Both the position numbers and the translations under genes were made by a program. From Lonepinella koalarum (lineage in GTDB: Bacteria; Pseudomonadota; Gammaproteobacteria; Enterobacterales; Pasteurellaceae): a stretch of 64,000 nucleotides of DNA. Positions 43,223 through 51,016 of this stretch are shown here, piece by piece (within the stretch, counting starts at the first letter, position 1; each line of letters begins with the position of its first letter). The notes under the pieces were generated by a model that was not told the DNA's origin, did no database searches, and saw only the letters and a program-made list of their open reading frames with translations. The stretch spans positions 2,418,001-2,482,000 of the forward strand of contig NZ_CP170642.1 in the NCBI RefSeq assembly GCF_042926695.1. Reading direction: 5' to 3'.

Positions 43223-44119
43223 TTATCCTCCAAATTTTTGAATAAAGTTTTCTTTGGTCATTGTAGAGCCTTGTGTTTGAACAACTTCGGCGGCAATTTT
43301 ATTAGCAAGTATAACAGCATCTTTAAGAGGATATCCTTGAGATAATCCAGCTAGAATAGCACCGATATGACTATCTCCAGCACCAATCGTGTCAACAATT
43401 TTCACTTTAGGACTTGGAATTATTTCAAAAATTGTTCCATCAAAATAAGCTGCTCCTTTAGAACCTAATGTGACGATAATGAGATTCTGAGTCTGAGAAT
43501 GTAAACACTGAACTGCCTGTTTTATGTCATTATGGTGAGTAAAATCCTTTAATTCTTTTTCGTTAATATGCAAAATAGGTTTTAAAGATAACAGCTGATT
43601 CATTACTTCTGCATTTATAACATTAATAACAGGACCGGGAGCGAAAAAGAGTTGTGTTTGGTTATTCGCAGATAACCATTCAGCAATAATTTTCCCATTA
43701 TGATTAGTAAATTGATAACCATCCACATAGACTTGGGAATAATCATCAAGATTAATGTTTTCTAACCAGTCTTTTTTAAAATATCCTTCCGCACCAACGA
43801 CAGTAATAAAGGTACGTTCTCCATTAGATTCAACAAGCGTTAAACAGTATCCGTTATCTTTTTCTTCACTGTGGAACAGAATTGGATAACCATTTTGCAA
43901 AAGGGTTTCACGGATTAAATTTGCATATAAGCCCGTTCCGACGGGAACATAAAGATCATGATGTGTGTCCAAATTTCTCATGGTACTTGCTACATTATAT
44001 GCACATCCTCCTATGGTTGTTTTGGTTTCTATGCAGGTGATGTCTTCTCCTGATAATGGAAGACGATCAATTAACATTATTTGATCGACAATAGCTGAAC
44101 CAAGAATTAATGTCTTCAC
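43223..44119 (-). CDS. PfkB-family carbohydrate/nucleoside kinase (YegV-like)
   Basis: 298 residues, ribokinase fold. N-terminal ILGSAIVDQIMLIDRLPLSG and TIGGCAYNVASTMRNL (substrate-binding GG); C-terminal signature VDTIGAGDSHIGAILAGL with the catalytic base Asp. It overlaps the glycohydrolase gene by 4 bp (ATGA) and precedes the PnuC-like gene, so all three should be made together. Likely phosphorylates the imported compound. Substrate unknown; a ribokinase, nucleoside kinase or pseudouridine-kinase-type role are all open. By context it corresponds to E. coli YegV. Confidence 0.85.
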   Translation of the reverse strand: MKTLILGSAIVDQIMLIDRLPLSGEDITCIETKTTIGGCAYNVASTMRNLDTHHDLYVPVGTGLYANLIRETLLQNGYPILFHSEEKDNGYCLTLVESNGERTFITVVGAEGYFKKDWLENINLDDYSQVYVDGYQFTNHNGKIIAEWLSANNQTQLFFAPGPVINVINAEVMNQLLSLKPILHINEKELKDFTHHNDIKQAVQCLHSQTQNLIIVTLGSKGAAYFDGTIFEIIPSPKVKIVDTIGAGDSHIGAILAGLSQGYPLKDAVILANKIAAEVVQTQGSTMTKENFIQKFGG

Positions 44120-45114
44120 TTTAGTTTCTCCCGTCCTTTAATTAAAATATCAATATAGGTATTAAAATTGATATTATTTTGTTTGTGTAACATTTCAATA
44201 TAATGAGAGTGAATGACGGATACGCCAGTAAAAGCACCACAAATTGCAGTCGCCATCGCACCAATAGTATCCGTATCTCCGCCCATATTGGCACAAAGAA
44301 AAGCAGAATGATTAGGATTTCTGGCATAATATGCCACGGAAATGGCAGCAGGAACAGATTCTATAATTTGTACCCCAGTGCCGACAATATCATAGATTTT
44401 TTGTAAAAAAATGCTATCTTGTTCCTTATATTTCCTAGCTATTTCAATACCAATTTTTACTCGTTCATTTAATCGTGGACTAAAAGTTTCAGCTCCTTTA
44501 GCATAGCCGATAGGCTCAATTGCTAGAATATCATCCACAACTTTTTCAAAATCATCATTAACAATTGCAGAGGCAACGCCAACGGCAATCATTGCTGCTC
44601 CTGCTATTGCTATATCACTTGAATGAGTAGCACAACTAAGATCATAAACGTAGTCAACTAGTTTTTCTTTTTGTTCGGGATAAAACATTGCTCCTATTGG
44701 ACCTATTCGCATAGCTGAACCATTTGAAAGAGCCGAGTTAGTTACTTTAGATGGATTTTTACCTTCTCGGAAATCTGTGAGGGCCAATTTTGTTGTTGGT
44801 CCTAATATATTATTTTGAAAAGCATTTTCTCGCTCAGACCATTCTAGAAGGCGTTGAGCGACGTCTTTAGTATTAGGGATATAATTGGTTGACGCAAGAG
44901 AATCAAGTAGTACCAGAGCTTGTCCAGTATCATCAGTAAATTGCCCCTTGATATAATTAGTCGCCACCTCATTTTCGGCGGGACCATCAAGCATTTCTGT
45001 AATCAATCCCCCAAAGAATTCTTCTATGTATTTTTTGCTCCATAATTCAGAGGGCATTCCCATTGCATCTCCAAGAGCTTGTCCATAAAGTGCACCTGCA
45101 ATTCTATTTTTCAT
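44116..45114 (-). CDS. ADP-ribosylglycohydrolase family protein (YegU-like)
   Basis: 332 residues from the ATG at 45114 (MKNRIAGALYGQALGDAMG), with a gggg-type ribosome site; the open frame extends ten codons upstream. DraG/ARH fold: GQFTDDTGQALVLLDSL and ANMGGDTDTIGAMATAICG supply the acidic residues binding the two Mg ions, so the enzyme should be active. The family cleaves N-glycosidic bonds of ADP-ribose adducts and, in some cases, smaller ribosyl compounds. First gene of a three-gene operon with its own promoter. No ADP-ribosyltransferase or nitrogenase target is visible nearby, so a small-molecule role is more likely than DraG-like protein modification. Confidence 0.87.
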   Translation of the reverse strand: MKNRIAGALYGQALGDAMGMPSELWSKKYIEEFFGGLITEMLDGPAENEVATNYIKGQFTDDTGQALVLLDSLASTNYIPNTKDVAQRLLEWSERENAFQNNILGPTTKLALTDFREGKNPSKVTNSALSNGSAMRIGPIGAMFYPEQKEKLVDYVYDLSCATHSSDIAIAGAAMIAVGVASAIVNDDFEKVVDDILAIEPIGYAKGAETFSPRLNERVKIGIEIARKYKEQDSIFLQKIYDIVGTGVQIIESVPAAISVAYYARNPNHSAFLCANMGGDTDTIGAMATAICGAFTGVSVIHSHYIEMLHKQNNINFNTYIDILIKGREKLK

Positions 45115-45164
45115 ATTTACCCCAGAATAACAAAAAGACATCACAAAATGTAATGTCTAAAGCG

Positions 45165-45193
45165 ATAATACTCTGTGAATTTATAGAATGCAA
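45165..45193 (-). promoter_or_regulatory. Promoter of the glycohydrolase-kinase-PnuC operon
   Basis: On the minus strand TTGCAT (plus 45188-45193), a 17-bp spacer and TATTAT (plus 45165-45170), about 50 bp before the ATG. Confidence 0.72.
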
Positions 45194-45430
45194 GTTAAAT
45201 ATTGTGTGATTTATGATTTAAATGATGAATCTGTACAAAATTATTTGAAACATTCCGAAGCTATTAGTACAGCGGTAAATCATTTGATGTTGATACGTTG
45301 ATTTTAAATGGAACGTTTGAACAACAACGTACCAACTATCCGATTTTAACTGAAAAAGTCACCAATCACTCAACATAGGACGAATCACCATTACCCTCGC
45401 CAATGCCACACGCTATTGCTGACCTTTCAT
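45194..45430. other. Non-coding stretch with possible coding debris
   Basis: On the plus strand two short frames read protein-like sequence, MQVKYCVIYDLNDESVQN from 45188 and SGKSFDVDTLILNGTFEQQR near 45270, both closed by stops. They could be fragments of a decayed gene at the border of the cluster. I cannot assign a family. Confidence 0.3.
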
Positions 45431-45458
45431 TTTTCCCCACAATTCTTTGTGGGGAAAA
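45431..45458. terminator. Terminator after melB
   Basis: TTTTCCCCACAA (45431-45442) and TTGTGGGGAAAA (45447-45458) are perfect 12-bp complements around a TTCT loop, with A/T-rich flanks. It lies 11 bp past the melB stop. Confidence 0.9.
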
Positions 45459-45469
45459 TCTCCCTAAAC

Positions 45470-46840
45470 TTATTCAAACTTCCGATATTTATCCAACAAG
45501 CGAATATTCACTTTTGCCAGTAAGTCGCCGTGTAGGCGGTAGTAGCGGAAATAAACGAAGAGTTTGACAGCGAAGAACAAAATTGGCAAGCCGATCATGA
45601 TGATTTTCATGTAGAAAATGGTGCTTTCACTTTGCTCTACATTTGGCACATAATGAATCACCGTGAGTAATACGCCGATGAGGAATGCAGAAACTGCCGA
45701 TCCTGCTTTGACCACCATGGTTTGTACGGCGTAAGCAATGGATTCGGAGCGGATGCCGAGTTTATATTCACCGTAATCCACCGTATCTGCCACCATAATC
45801 ACTTGCAATGTCCAGAACAAGGCAGTGCCGATGTTCATTAAAATCCCTGCAAAGATAATCAGCCAAATACTATGATGATCAGACATCCCTGTGTAAGCCA
45901 ACACTAAGCAAGATAAAATTGGCGAAATAGACGCTGTTGCCCACAAAATACGGCGTGAGAACAGTTTTGCCAATTTTGAGAACAGTACGATGACCACTAA
46001 ATTGGCTACACCCGCATAAGACATATAATACGGGAAGAGCTCTTTGTCACCCACCACATAGGTGAAGTAGTAAATGGCGAAAGATGTGATGATATTGCTG
46101 GCGATATTGTAGCAAAGCGCCATGACCAATAGGCTGGAAAGCTGGTCATTGCGGGGAATCAGGGAAATCAGCTCTTTCAGTGGAATGCGTTTTCCGCCTT
46201 GATTTTCTTCAAGATTGTCAGAAGAATATTTTTCTTTGACGTTCACCAGCGTGATAATGGTGGATGCCACAAAAAACGCAATAATTACCCACACGAAAGC
46301 ACGGAAACCTGCCCCTTGATCTTCGCCGCCCACTTTTGCCACAAACCATAAACATACGCCAGCGGTGACAAAGTTAGCGAGGCTGGCGAAAAAGCGTGGG
46401 TAAGGCACGAGTTGTTCCCGTTCCCGTTGGTCAAGGGTGAGGGTTGGGGTGAGTGACCAAAAGGGAATGTCCATTAAGGTGTAGGTCATGCCCCATAAAA
46501 TATAGGTGACGGCAATGTAAACCACTAACGCCGTGCCGCTGAATTTGTCGGCATAAAACAGGGAAAGCAAGGCAATAGAATTTAAAATCGTGCCAATTAA
46601 AATCCATGGCTTGAATTTGCCCCAGCGAGTGCGGGTGTTGTTCACAATCCAGCCCATAATCGGGTCGTTGACCGCATCCCACACACGGGCGATCATAAAA
46701 ATCGTCCCCACTACGGCGGCAGATGCCCCCACTACATCGGTGTAATAGTACATTAAATACATATACACAATGCCAATGGCAAAATCTTTGCCGTATGCCC
46801 CCAGTCCAAAACTGAGTTTGGTTTTCATGGATAAACTCAT
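45470..46840 (-). CDS. melB: Melibiose:cation symporter, GPH family
   Basis: 456 residues with 12 predicted membrane helices. It follows E. coli MelB closely: LGAYGKDFAIGIVYMYLMYY, VGTIFMIARVWDAVNDPIMG (the conserved cation/sugar aspartates), TRWGKFKPWILIGT, DIPFWSLTPTLT and VADTVDYGEYKLGIRSESIA. Cotransports melibiose with Na+, Li+ or H+. Second gene of melA-melB; a terminator-like hairpin lies between them. MelB of enterobacteria also carries some beta-galactosides, relevant because lacZ here has no adjacent permease. Confidence 0.95.
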   Translation of the reverse strand: MSLSMKTKLSFGLGAYGKDFAIGIVYMYLMYYYTDVVGASAAVVGTIFMIARVWDAVNDPIMGWIVNNTRTRWGKFKPWILIGTILNSIALLSLFYADKFSGTALVVYIAVTYILWGMTYTLMDIPFWSLTPTLTLDQREREQLVPYPRFFASLANFVTAGVCLWFVAKVGGEDQGAGFRAFVWVIIAFFVASTIITLVNVKEKYSSDNLEENQGGKRIPLKELISLIPRNDQLSSLLVMALCYNIASNIITSFAIYYFTYVVGDKELFPYYMSYAGVANLVVIVLFSKLAKLFSRRILWATASISPILSCLVLAYTGMSDHHSIWLIIFAGILMNIGTALFWTLQVIMVADTVDYGEYKLGIRSESIAYAVQTMVVKAGSAVSAFLIGVLLTVIHYVPNVEQSESTIFYMKIIMIGLPILFFAVKLFVYFRYYRLHGDLLAKVNIRLLDKYRKFE

Positions 46841-46866
46841 GGTTTACTCCTTGTGATTAATGATGG

Positions 46867-46896
46867 AAAAAAGCATGGTAAGGGTTTACCATGCTT
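46867..46896 (-). terminator. Terminator-like hairpin between melA and melB
   Basis: Plus-strand arms AAGCATGGTAA (46871-46881) and TTACCATGCTT (46886-46896) are perfect complements with a GGGT loop. On the transcribed minus strand six Ts follow the right arm. This is an intrinsic-terminator shape inside an operon and would lower melB relative to melA. Confidence 0.75.
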
Positions 46897-46907
46897 CGTG
46901 AGTGGTG

Positions 46908-48260
46908 TTATTGATTGATCCAGTTTGGTAACCAGTCTTTATGTGCCACCAATAATTCATCGACCAAGGCATAAATTTCTTCTAAGCCAAGGGCGGCGGC
47001 GGTGTGCGGATCAAGCATTGCCGCATGATAAATACGATCCCGATTTTCCGTGATCAAGGCTTCCGTGGTTAAACGTTGCACATTAATATTGGTTTGCATC
47101 AACGCCGCCAAATGGTTTGGAATTTTGCCTACATGAGTTGGCTGAATGCCGTTGGCATCCACTAAACAAGCCACTTCCACACAGCAATCGGACGGCAAGT
47201 TTTCAATTAACTGATCGTTTTTCACATTGCCGTAAATCACGCTTGGTTGTCCCGTCCAAATGGAGTTGATAATGCTACTGGCGTATTCACGGGATTCTGC
47301 CACACAAATTTTTTCCGCTTGTTTAAATTCTTGCAAGTCGCTTTTCCATTTTTCCACTTGCTCTACGCAACGTTTTGGATATTCATCGAGTGGCACTTTG
47401 TAACGCTCAATTAAATCAGGGCGATTCGGCTTGATGAAATACGGCGTGTATTCGGCAAAATGTTCGGAAGATTCGGTGACGAAATAGCCCAGTTTTTTCA
47501 ACATTTCATAACGCACAATATTGTTACAACGCAGATTATTATCCATGCGTGGTTTTGGTGCGCGACCGCTGGCATAAGCCTCGTGTAAATCAGGGTAAAT
47601 GCTTTGATAACTGCCATCTGGCAAGCGTTTTTCAAGGCTTAAATAAAACGCCATGTGGTTGATTCCTGCACAAATATAACGCAAATCATGGTGATCCAAA
47701 TCTAAATCGTGAGCCAATTCTTCCGCTGTGCCTTGCACCGAATGGCAAAGCCCCACTTGTTTAATTTGTGGATATTTTTCAAACATCGCCCAGCTGTTCA
47801 TCGCCATTGGGTTCACATAGTTCAACATGGTGGCATTCGGGCAAACTTCCAACATATCATCACAGATTTTCCATAAATGCGGAATTGTCCGCAAGGCACG
47901 CATAATGCCACCCACGCCCAAGGTGTCGGCAATGGTTTGCTCCAAGCCATATTTTTTGCACACTTCAAAATCCGTCACGGTGCAAGGCTCATAACCGCCA
48001 ATTTGGAACGCCACCACCACAAAATCCGCATCACGCAAGGCTTCTTTTTGATCGGTGTAACTTTCAATCGTGCCGTTCGCCCCTTGAGATTTCATTAATT
48101 TTTCAATCACAAAATGGGATTCTTCCAACCGCACAGGGTCAATATCCATTAAGGCAATGCGAGCTTCTTTCAACGCAGGTTTATGAAACACATCGCCTAA
48201 AATATTTTTCACAAACACGGTGGAACCCGCCCCAATAAAGGTAATTTTTGGACTACTCAT
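46908..48260 (-). CDS. melA: Alpha-galactosidase, glycoside hydrolase family 4
   Basis: 450 residues, the MelA size. N-terminal NAD-binding ITFIGAGSTVFVKNILGD; GH4 metal and catalytic segments VGLCHSVQGTAEELA (metal-binding Cys) and ICAGINHMAFYLSLE. Uses NAD+ and Mn2+ in a redox-assisted mechanism to hydrolyse melibiose to galactose and glucose in the cytoplasm. First gene of melA-melB, divergent from melR. Confidence 0.96.
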   Translation of the reverse strand: MSSPKITFIGAGSTVFVKNILGDVFHKPALKEARIALMDIDPVRLEESHFVIEKLMKSQGANGTIESYTDQKEALRDADFVVVAFQIGGYEPCTVTDFEVCKKYGLEQTIADTLGVGGIMRALRTIPHLWKICDDMLEVCPNATMLNYVNPMAMNSWAMFEKYPQIKQVGLCHSVQGTAEELAHDLDLDHHDLRYICAGINHMAFYLSLEKRLPDGSYQSIYPDLHEAYASGRAPKPRMDNNLRCNNIVRYEMLKKLGYFVTESSEHFAEYTPYFIKPNRPDLIERYKVPLDEYPKRCVEQVEKWKSDLQEFKQAEKICVAESREYASSIINSIWTGQPSVIYGNVKNDQLIENLPSDCCVEVACLVDANGIQPTHVGKIPNHLAALMQTNINVQRLTTEALITENRDRIYHAAMLDPHTAAALGLEEIYALVDELLVAHKDWLPNWINQ

Positions 48261-48443
48261 AGCAAACTCCTGATAATAAATAAATGGATTTAAATTTGGC
48301 TTGAGTATGCCTGCTAAATCGGTTAAATTCTTCCCATAATTTCAATAAAAATTCCCAAAAATTCAGATCGAATGACTTGGGTCACAGATTTTTTGGTAAA
48401 AGTGCGGTGTTTTTTACCGCGGTTTTTTAAAAGGAACGAAAGA

Positions 48444-49439
48444 ATGAAAGAAAACCAAAAAAATCAGGATTCAACCTTAACATTTGCGGACAATCTCCCC
48501 CAAGAATCCGAAGAGATTAGTCCCTTAGCCTTGTATCACACGCAATATCCTGTGCATGTGACCTTGCAACAGCCACCAGGGGTGATGGAAGGCTATCATT
48601 GGCATGGACATATGGAAATTAATATTCCTTTTGGCGATGTGGAATATATTTTTAATGGCAAAAATATTCCAATTAAAGCGGGGCATATTGCGTTGTTTTG
48701 GGCTTCCGTGCCGCATCGTTTGGTGGATTGTCAGGCTTGCTCGGCGATGGCGGTGTTGGATATTCCCGTGCATTTGTTTTTGTCTTGGTCGTTGCCGAAC
48801 AAGCTGATTAATCAAATTACCCACGGCATGATTTTGCAATCCAATCAAGCGGATTTGGTGGGGCGGTTTGAAATTGAACGCTGGCAAAAAGAGTTACAAT
48901 TAGCCGACAGTAATCGCCAGCAATTGGTGTATAACGAAATTCAACTGATGATTAAACGCATGAGTTTTGACGGTTGGCAAGCCCTCGCCAGTGGGGCGGA
49001 ATACAATAAACAGGAAAATAATAATTCCCGTCATCAATTAAATTATGTAAGCCTCATGCTCAATCATATTGCCACCCATTACAGCCAAGCCCTGACGGCG
49101 GCGGACATTGCCTCGGCAGTGGGATTAAACCCCAATTATGCCATGGGATTGTTTAAGAAAACCATGCAACTCACCATTAAGCAATACATTATCATGATGC
49201 GAATCAATCACGCCAAAGCCTTGTTGAGCGACACGGATAAATCTATGTTGGATATTTCTTTGTCTAGCGGTTTTAATGCCTTAAGCCGTTTTTATGATAA
49301 TTTTCAGAAACAGGTGGGGACATCGCCACAAAATTACCGTAAATTTTGTCGTTCAAATCAACATTGGCATACTCAAGGGTTTTCACCCATTAAAGGGAAA
49401 ATTAAAGGAGCATCAGATGGGCTACAATTGCTGTTATAA
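48444..49439 (+). CDS. melR: MelR, AraC-family activator of melibiose genes
   Basis: 331 residues from the ATG at 48444, with aaggaa 8 nt upstream; an open frame to 48372 would run through an uptake signal. N-terminal cupin-type sensing domain (GYHWHGHMEINIPFGDVEY); C-terminal double helix-turn-helix (ALTAADIASAVGLNPNYAMG and LLSDTDKSMLDISLSSGF). Similar to E. coli MelR throughout but with about 30 extra residues, partly at the C-terminus. The 183-bp region to melA holds an uptake signal (48400) and only a poor CRP-like match. Confidence 0.92.
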   Translation: MKENQKNQDSTLTFADNLPQESEEISPLALYHTQYPVHVTLQQPPGVMEGYHWHGHMEINIPFGDVEYIFNGKNIPIKAGHIALFWASVPHRLVDCQACSAMAVLDIPVHLFLSWSLPNKLINQITHGMILQSNQADLVGRFEIERWQKELQLADSNRQQLVYNEIQLMIKRMSFDGWQALASGAEYNKQENNNSRHQLNYVSLMLNHIATHYSQALTAADIASAVGLNPNYAMGLFKKTMQLTIKQYIIMMRINHAKALLSDTDKSMLDISLSSGFNALSRFYDNFQKQVGTSPQNYRKFCRSNQHWHTQGFSPIKGKIKGASDGLQLLL

Positions 49440-49460
49440 TAGGGTTAACTCTATCGCAAT

Positions 49461-49490
49461 AAAAAAGATCGAATTTCTCCGATCTTTTTT
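49461..49490. terminator. Bidirectional terminator between melR and rpoH
   Basis: AAAAAAGATCG (49461-49471) and CGATCTTTTTT (49480-49490) are perfect 11-bp complements with an 8-nt loop, giving T runs on both strands. Confidence 0.92.
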
Positions 49491-49504
49491 CAGGCAAGAA
49501 TTTA

Positions 49505-50350
49505 TTAAAAACTTACCGCACTTTTCAATTTTTTCAATGCATTAGTTTCAAGCTGACGCACACGTTCAGCAGAAATATTGTATTTAGCGGCCAAATCGTG
49601 CAAGGTCGCTTTATTGTCGTCTAGCCAGCGAGCTTTGATAATGTCTTGACTACGTTCGTCCAAGGTTTCCATTGCGTTGCTTAGTTGCTCAACAGCTTGG
49701 TTTTCAAAGTTTTCATTTTCAAATTCTGCAGCGAAGTTAGAGCTTTTGTCTTCTAAGTACATCACGGGAGAAAAACTACTTTCTTCACCCTCTTCATTTG
49801 GTAAATCAAAACCCACATCCGAACCCGTCATTCGGCTTTCCATTTCAATCACATCTTGTTTAGATACGCCGAGTTCGTTTGCAACCACATCTACTTCATT
49901 GTCGTTAAACCAGCCTAAGCGTTGTTTAGTTTTACGTAAATTGAAGAACAATTTACGTTGTGCTTTGGTGGTGGCAACTTTCACGATACGCCAGTTGCGT
50001 AATACATATTCGTGAATTTCTGCTTTGATCCAATGTACCGCAAAAGACACCAAACGTACGCCAACTTGAGGATTAAAACGTTTTACCGCTTTCATCAAAC
50101 CGATATTACCTTCTTGAATCAAATCCGCTTGCGGCAAGCCATAACCTGAATAACCACGAGCAACATGAATCACAAAGCGTAAATGTGACAAAATCAACGC
50201 TTTTGCTGCTTCTAAATCTTCTTTGTAGTACAAACGTTCCGCCAATTCCTTTTCTTCTTCAGCGGTAAGCATTGGATACTCATTAGCTGCTCGAATATAA
50301 CCTTCCAGATTACCTTGCGGAACTAACATCATTTGTGCTTCTTTATTCAT
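49505..50350 (-). CDS. rpoH: RNA polymerase sigma-32 factor
   Basis: 281 residues. Region 2 shows ADLIQEGNIGLMKAVKRF and VSFAVHWIKAEIHEYVLRNW; the RpoH box QRKLFFNLRK is present; region 4.2 is AAKYNISAERVRQLETNALK. Directs transcription of heat-shock genes. The end overlaps an uptake signal (49515), which encodes the last residues LKKLKSAVSF. The 193-bp upstream region has an uptake signal at 50445 and no clear heat-shock promoter by eye. Confidence 0.97.
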   Translation of the reverse strand: MNKEAQMMLVPQGNLEGYIRAANEYPMLTAEEEKELAERLYYKEDLEAAKALILSHLRFVIHVARGYSGYGLPQADLIQEGNIGLMKAVKRFNPQVGVRLVSFAVHWIKAEIHEYVLRNWRIVKVATTKAQRKLFFNLRKTKQRLGWFNDNEVDVVANELGVSKQDVIEMESRMTGSDVGFDLPNEEGEESSFSPVMYLEDKSSNFAAEFENENFENQAVEQLSNAMETLDERSQDIIKARWLDDNKATLHDLAAKYNISAERVRQLETNALKKLKSAVSF

Positions 50351-50543
50351 TGCTTTCCTTCTTTAATCCTAGATGAATTTCACCTGCCTGTTATAACATA
50401 AAAAACCAAAAGATCAACTATCTTTCGATTTTATGTTAAATTAGACCGCACTTTGTGAATAAAAGTTCGTCAATATTAGAAAATATTGATGTAAAATTAG
50501 TGCTTATTGATAGGCTTAACCATTCTTTAATGGGATAAGCTAC

Positions 50544-50969
50544 TTATTTTAAAATTAACATCGGTTTTTCACTATTACGAGCGACTTTTACCGTATTGGA
50601 ACTTAAGCCTTTAGCATTAGGCTTGCTACTTGCCAACATCACTATTAAATCGACGGATTTTTCCTGAGCAATGCGATTAATTTCTTCATAAATCGTACCA
50701 TGTGCTACAATATGCTGGACTTTTGCCCCCGCTGGAAAAACGGACTGCGTAAAATCATGTAAGGCTTTGTTCGCTTCTTCAACCACCGACTTATCAAAAT
50801 TTTTCGGTAAAAACGCTGAAATAAAACTATCGTCCATCGGTTCAATAATAGATACCACACGATACAGTGCATCCGGATTATTCGCCGTCAGTTTTAAACA
50901 AGTATCAACCACATATTTGGCACTTTCTAAATTATTTAAATCAATGGCAATAAGAAGTTTGTTATACAT
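50544..50969 (-). CDS. Universal stress protein linked to a TRAP transporter
   Basis: 141 residues, single Usp domain (YNKLLIAIDLNNLESAKYVV; the ATP-binding loop region is LIVMLASSKPNAKGLSSNTV). Divergent from the UspA at 10831. It is the third gene of the TAXI-TRAP operon, 47 bp after the permease. TRAP operons with a Usp gene are known (TeaD with TeaABC in Halomonas, where TeaD binds ATP and restrains uptake). A regulatory role for transport is an inference by analogy. Confidence 0.88.
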   Translation of the reverse strand: MYNKLLIAIDLNNLESAKYVVDTCLKLTANNPDALYRVVSIIEPMDDSFISAFLPKNFDKSVVEEANKALHDFTQSVFPAGAKVQHIVAHGTIYEEINRIAQEKSVDLIVMLASSKPNAKGLSSNTVKVARNSEKPMLILK

Positions 50970-51016
50970 AAAATATCCTTTTTAAATAGGCTAACCCAAA
51001 CAGTTAGCCATCATAT

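Noticed and set aside
44116..45114. Interpretation of the ADP-ribosylglycohydrolase as a DraG-like nitrogenase regulator or toxin immunity protein
   Set aside because: No nitrogenase, DraT or ADP-ribosyltransferase toxin gene is nearby; neighbours are a carrier and a sugar/nucleoside kinase.
48375..48390. CRP-like sequence (AATGA-cttggg-TCACA) between melA and melR
   Set aside because: Only one half-site is good; the other matches at three of five bases. It is mentioned but not called, although melibiose genes are CRP-dependent in E. coli.
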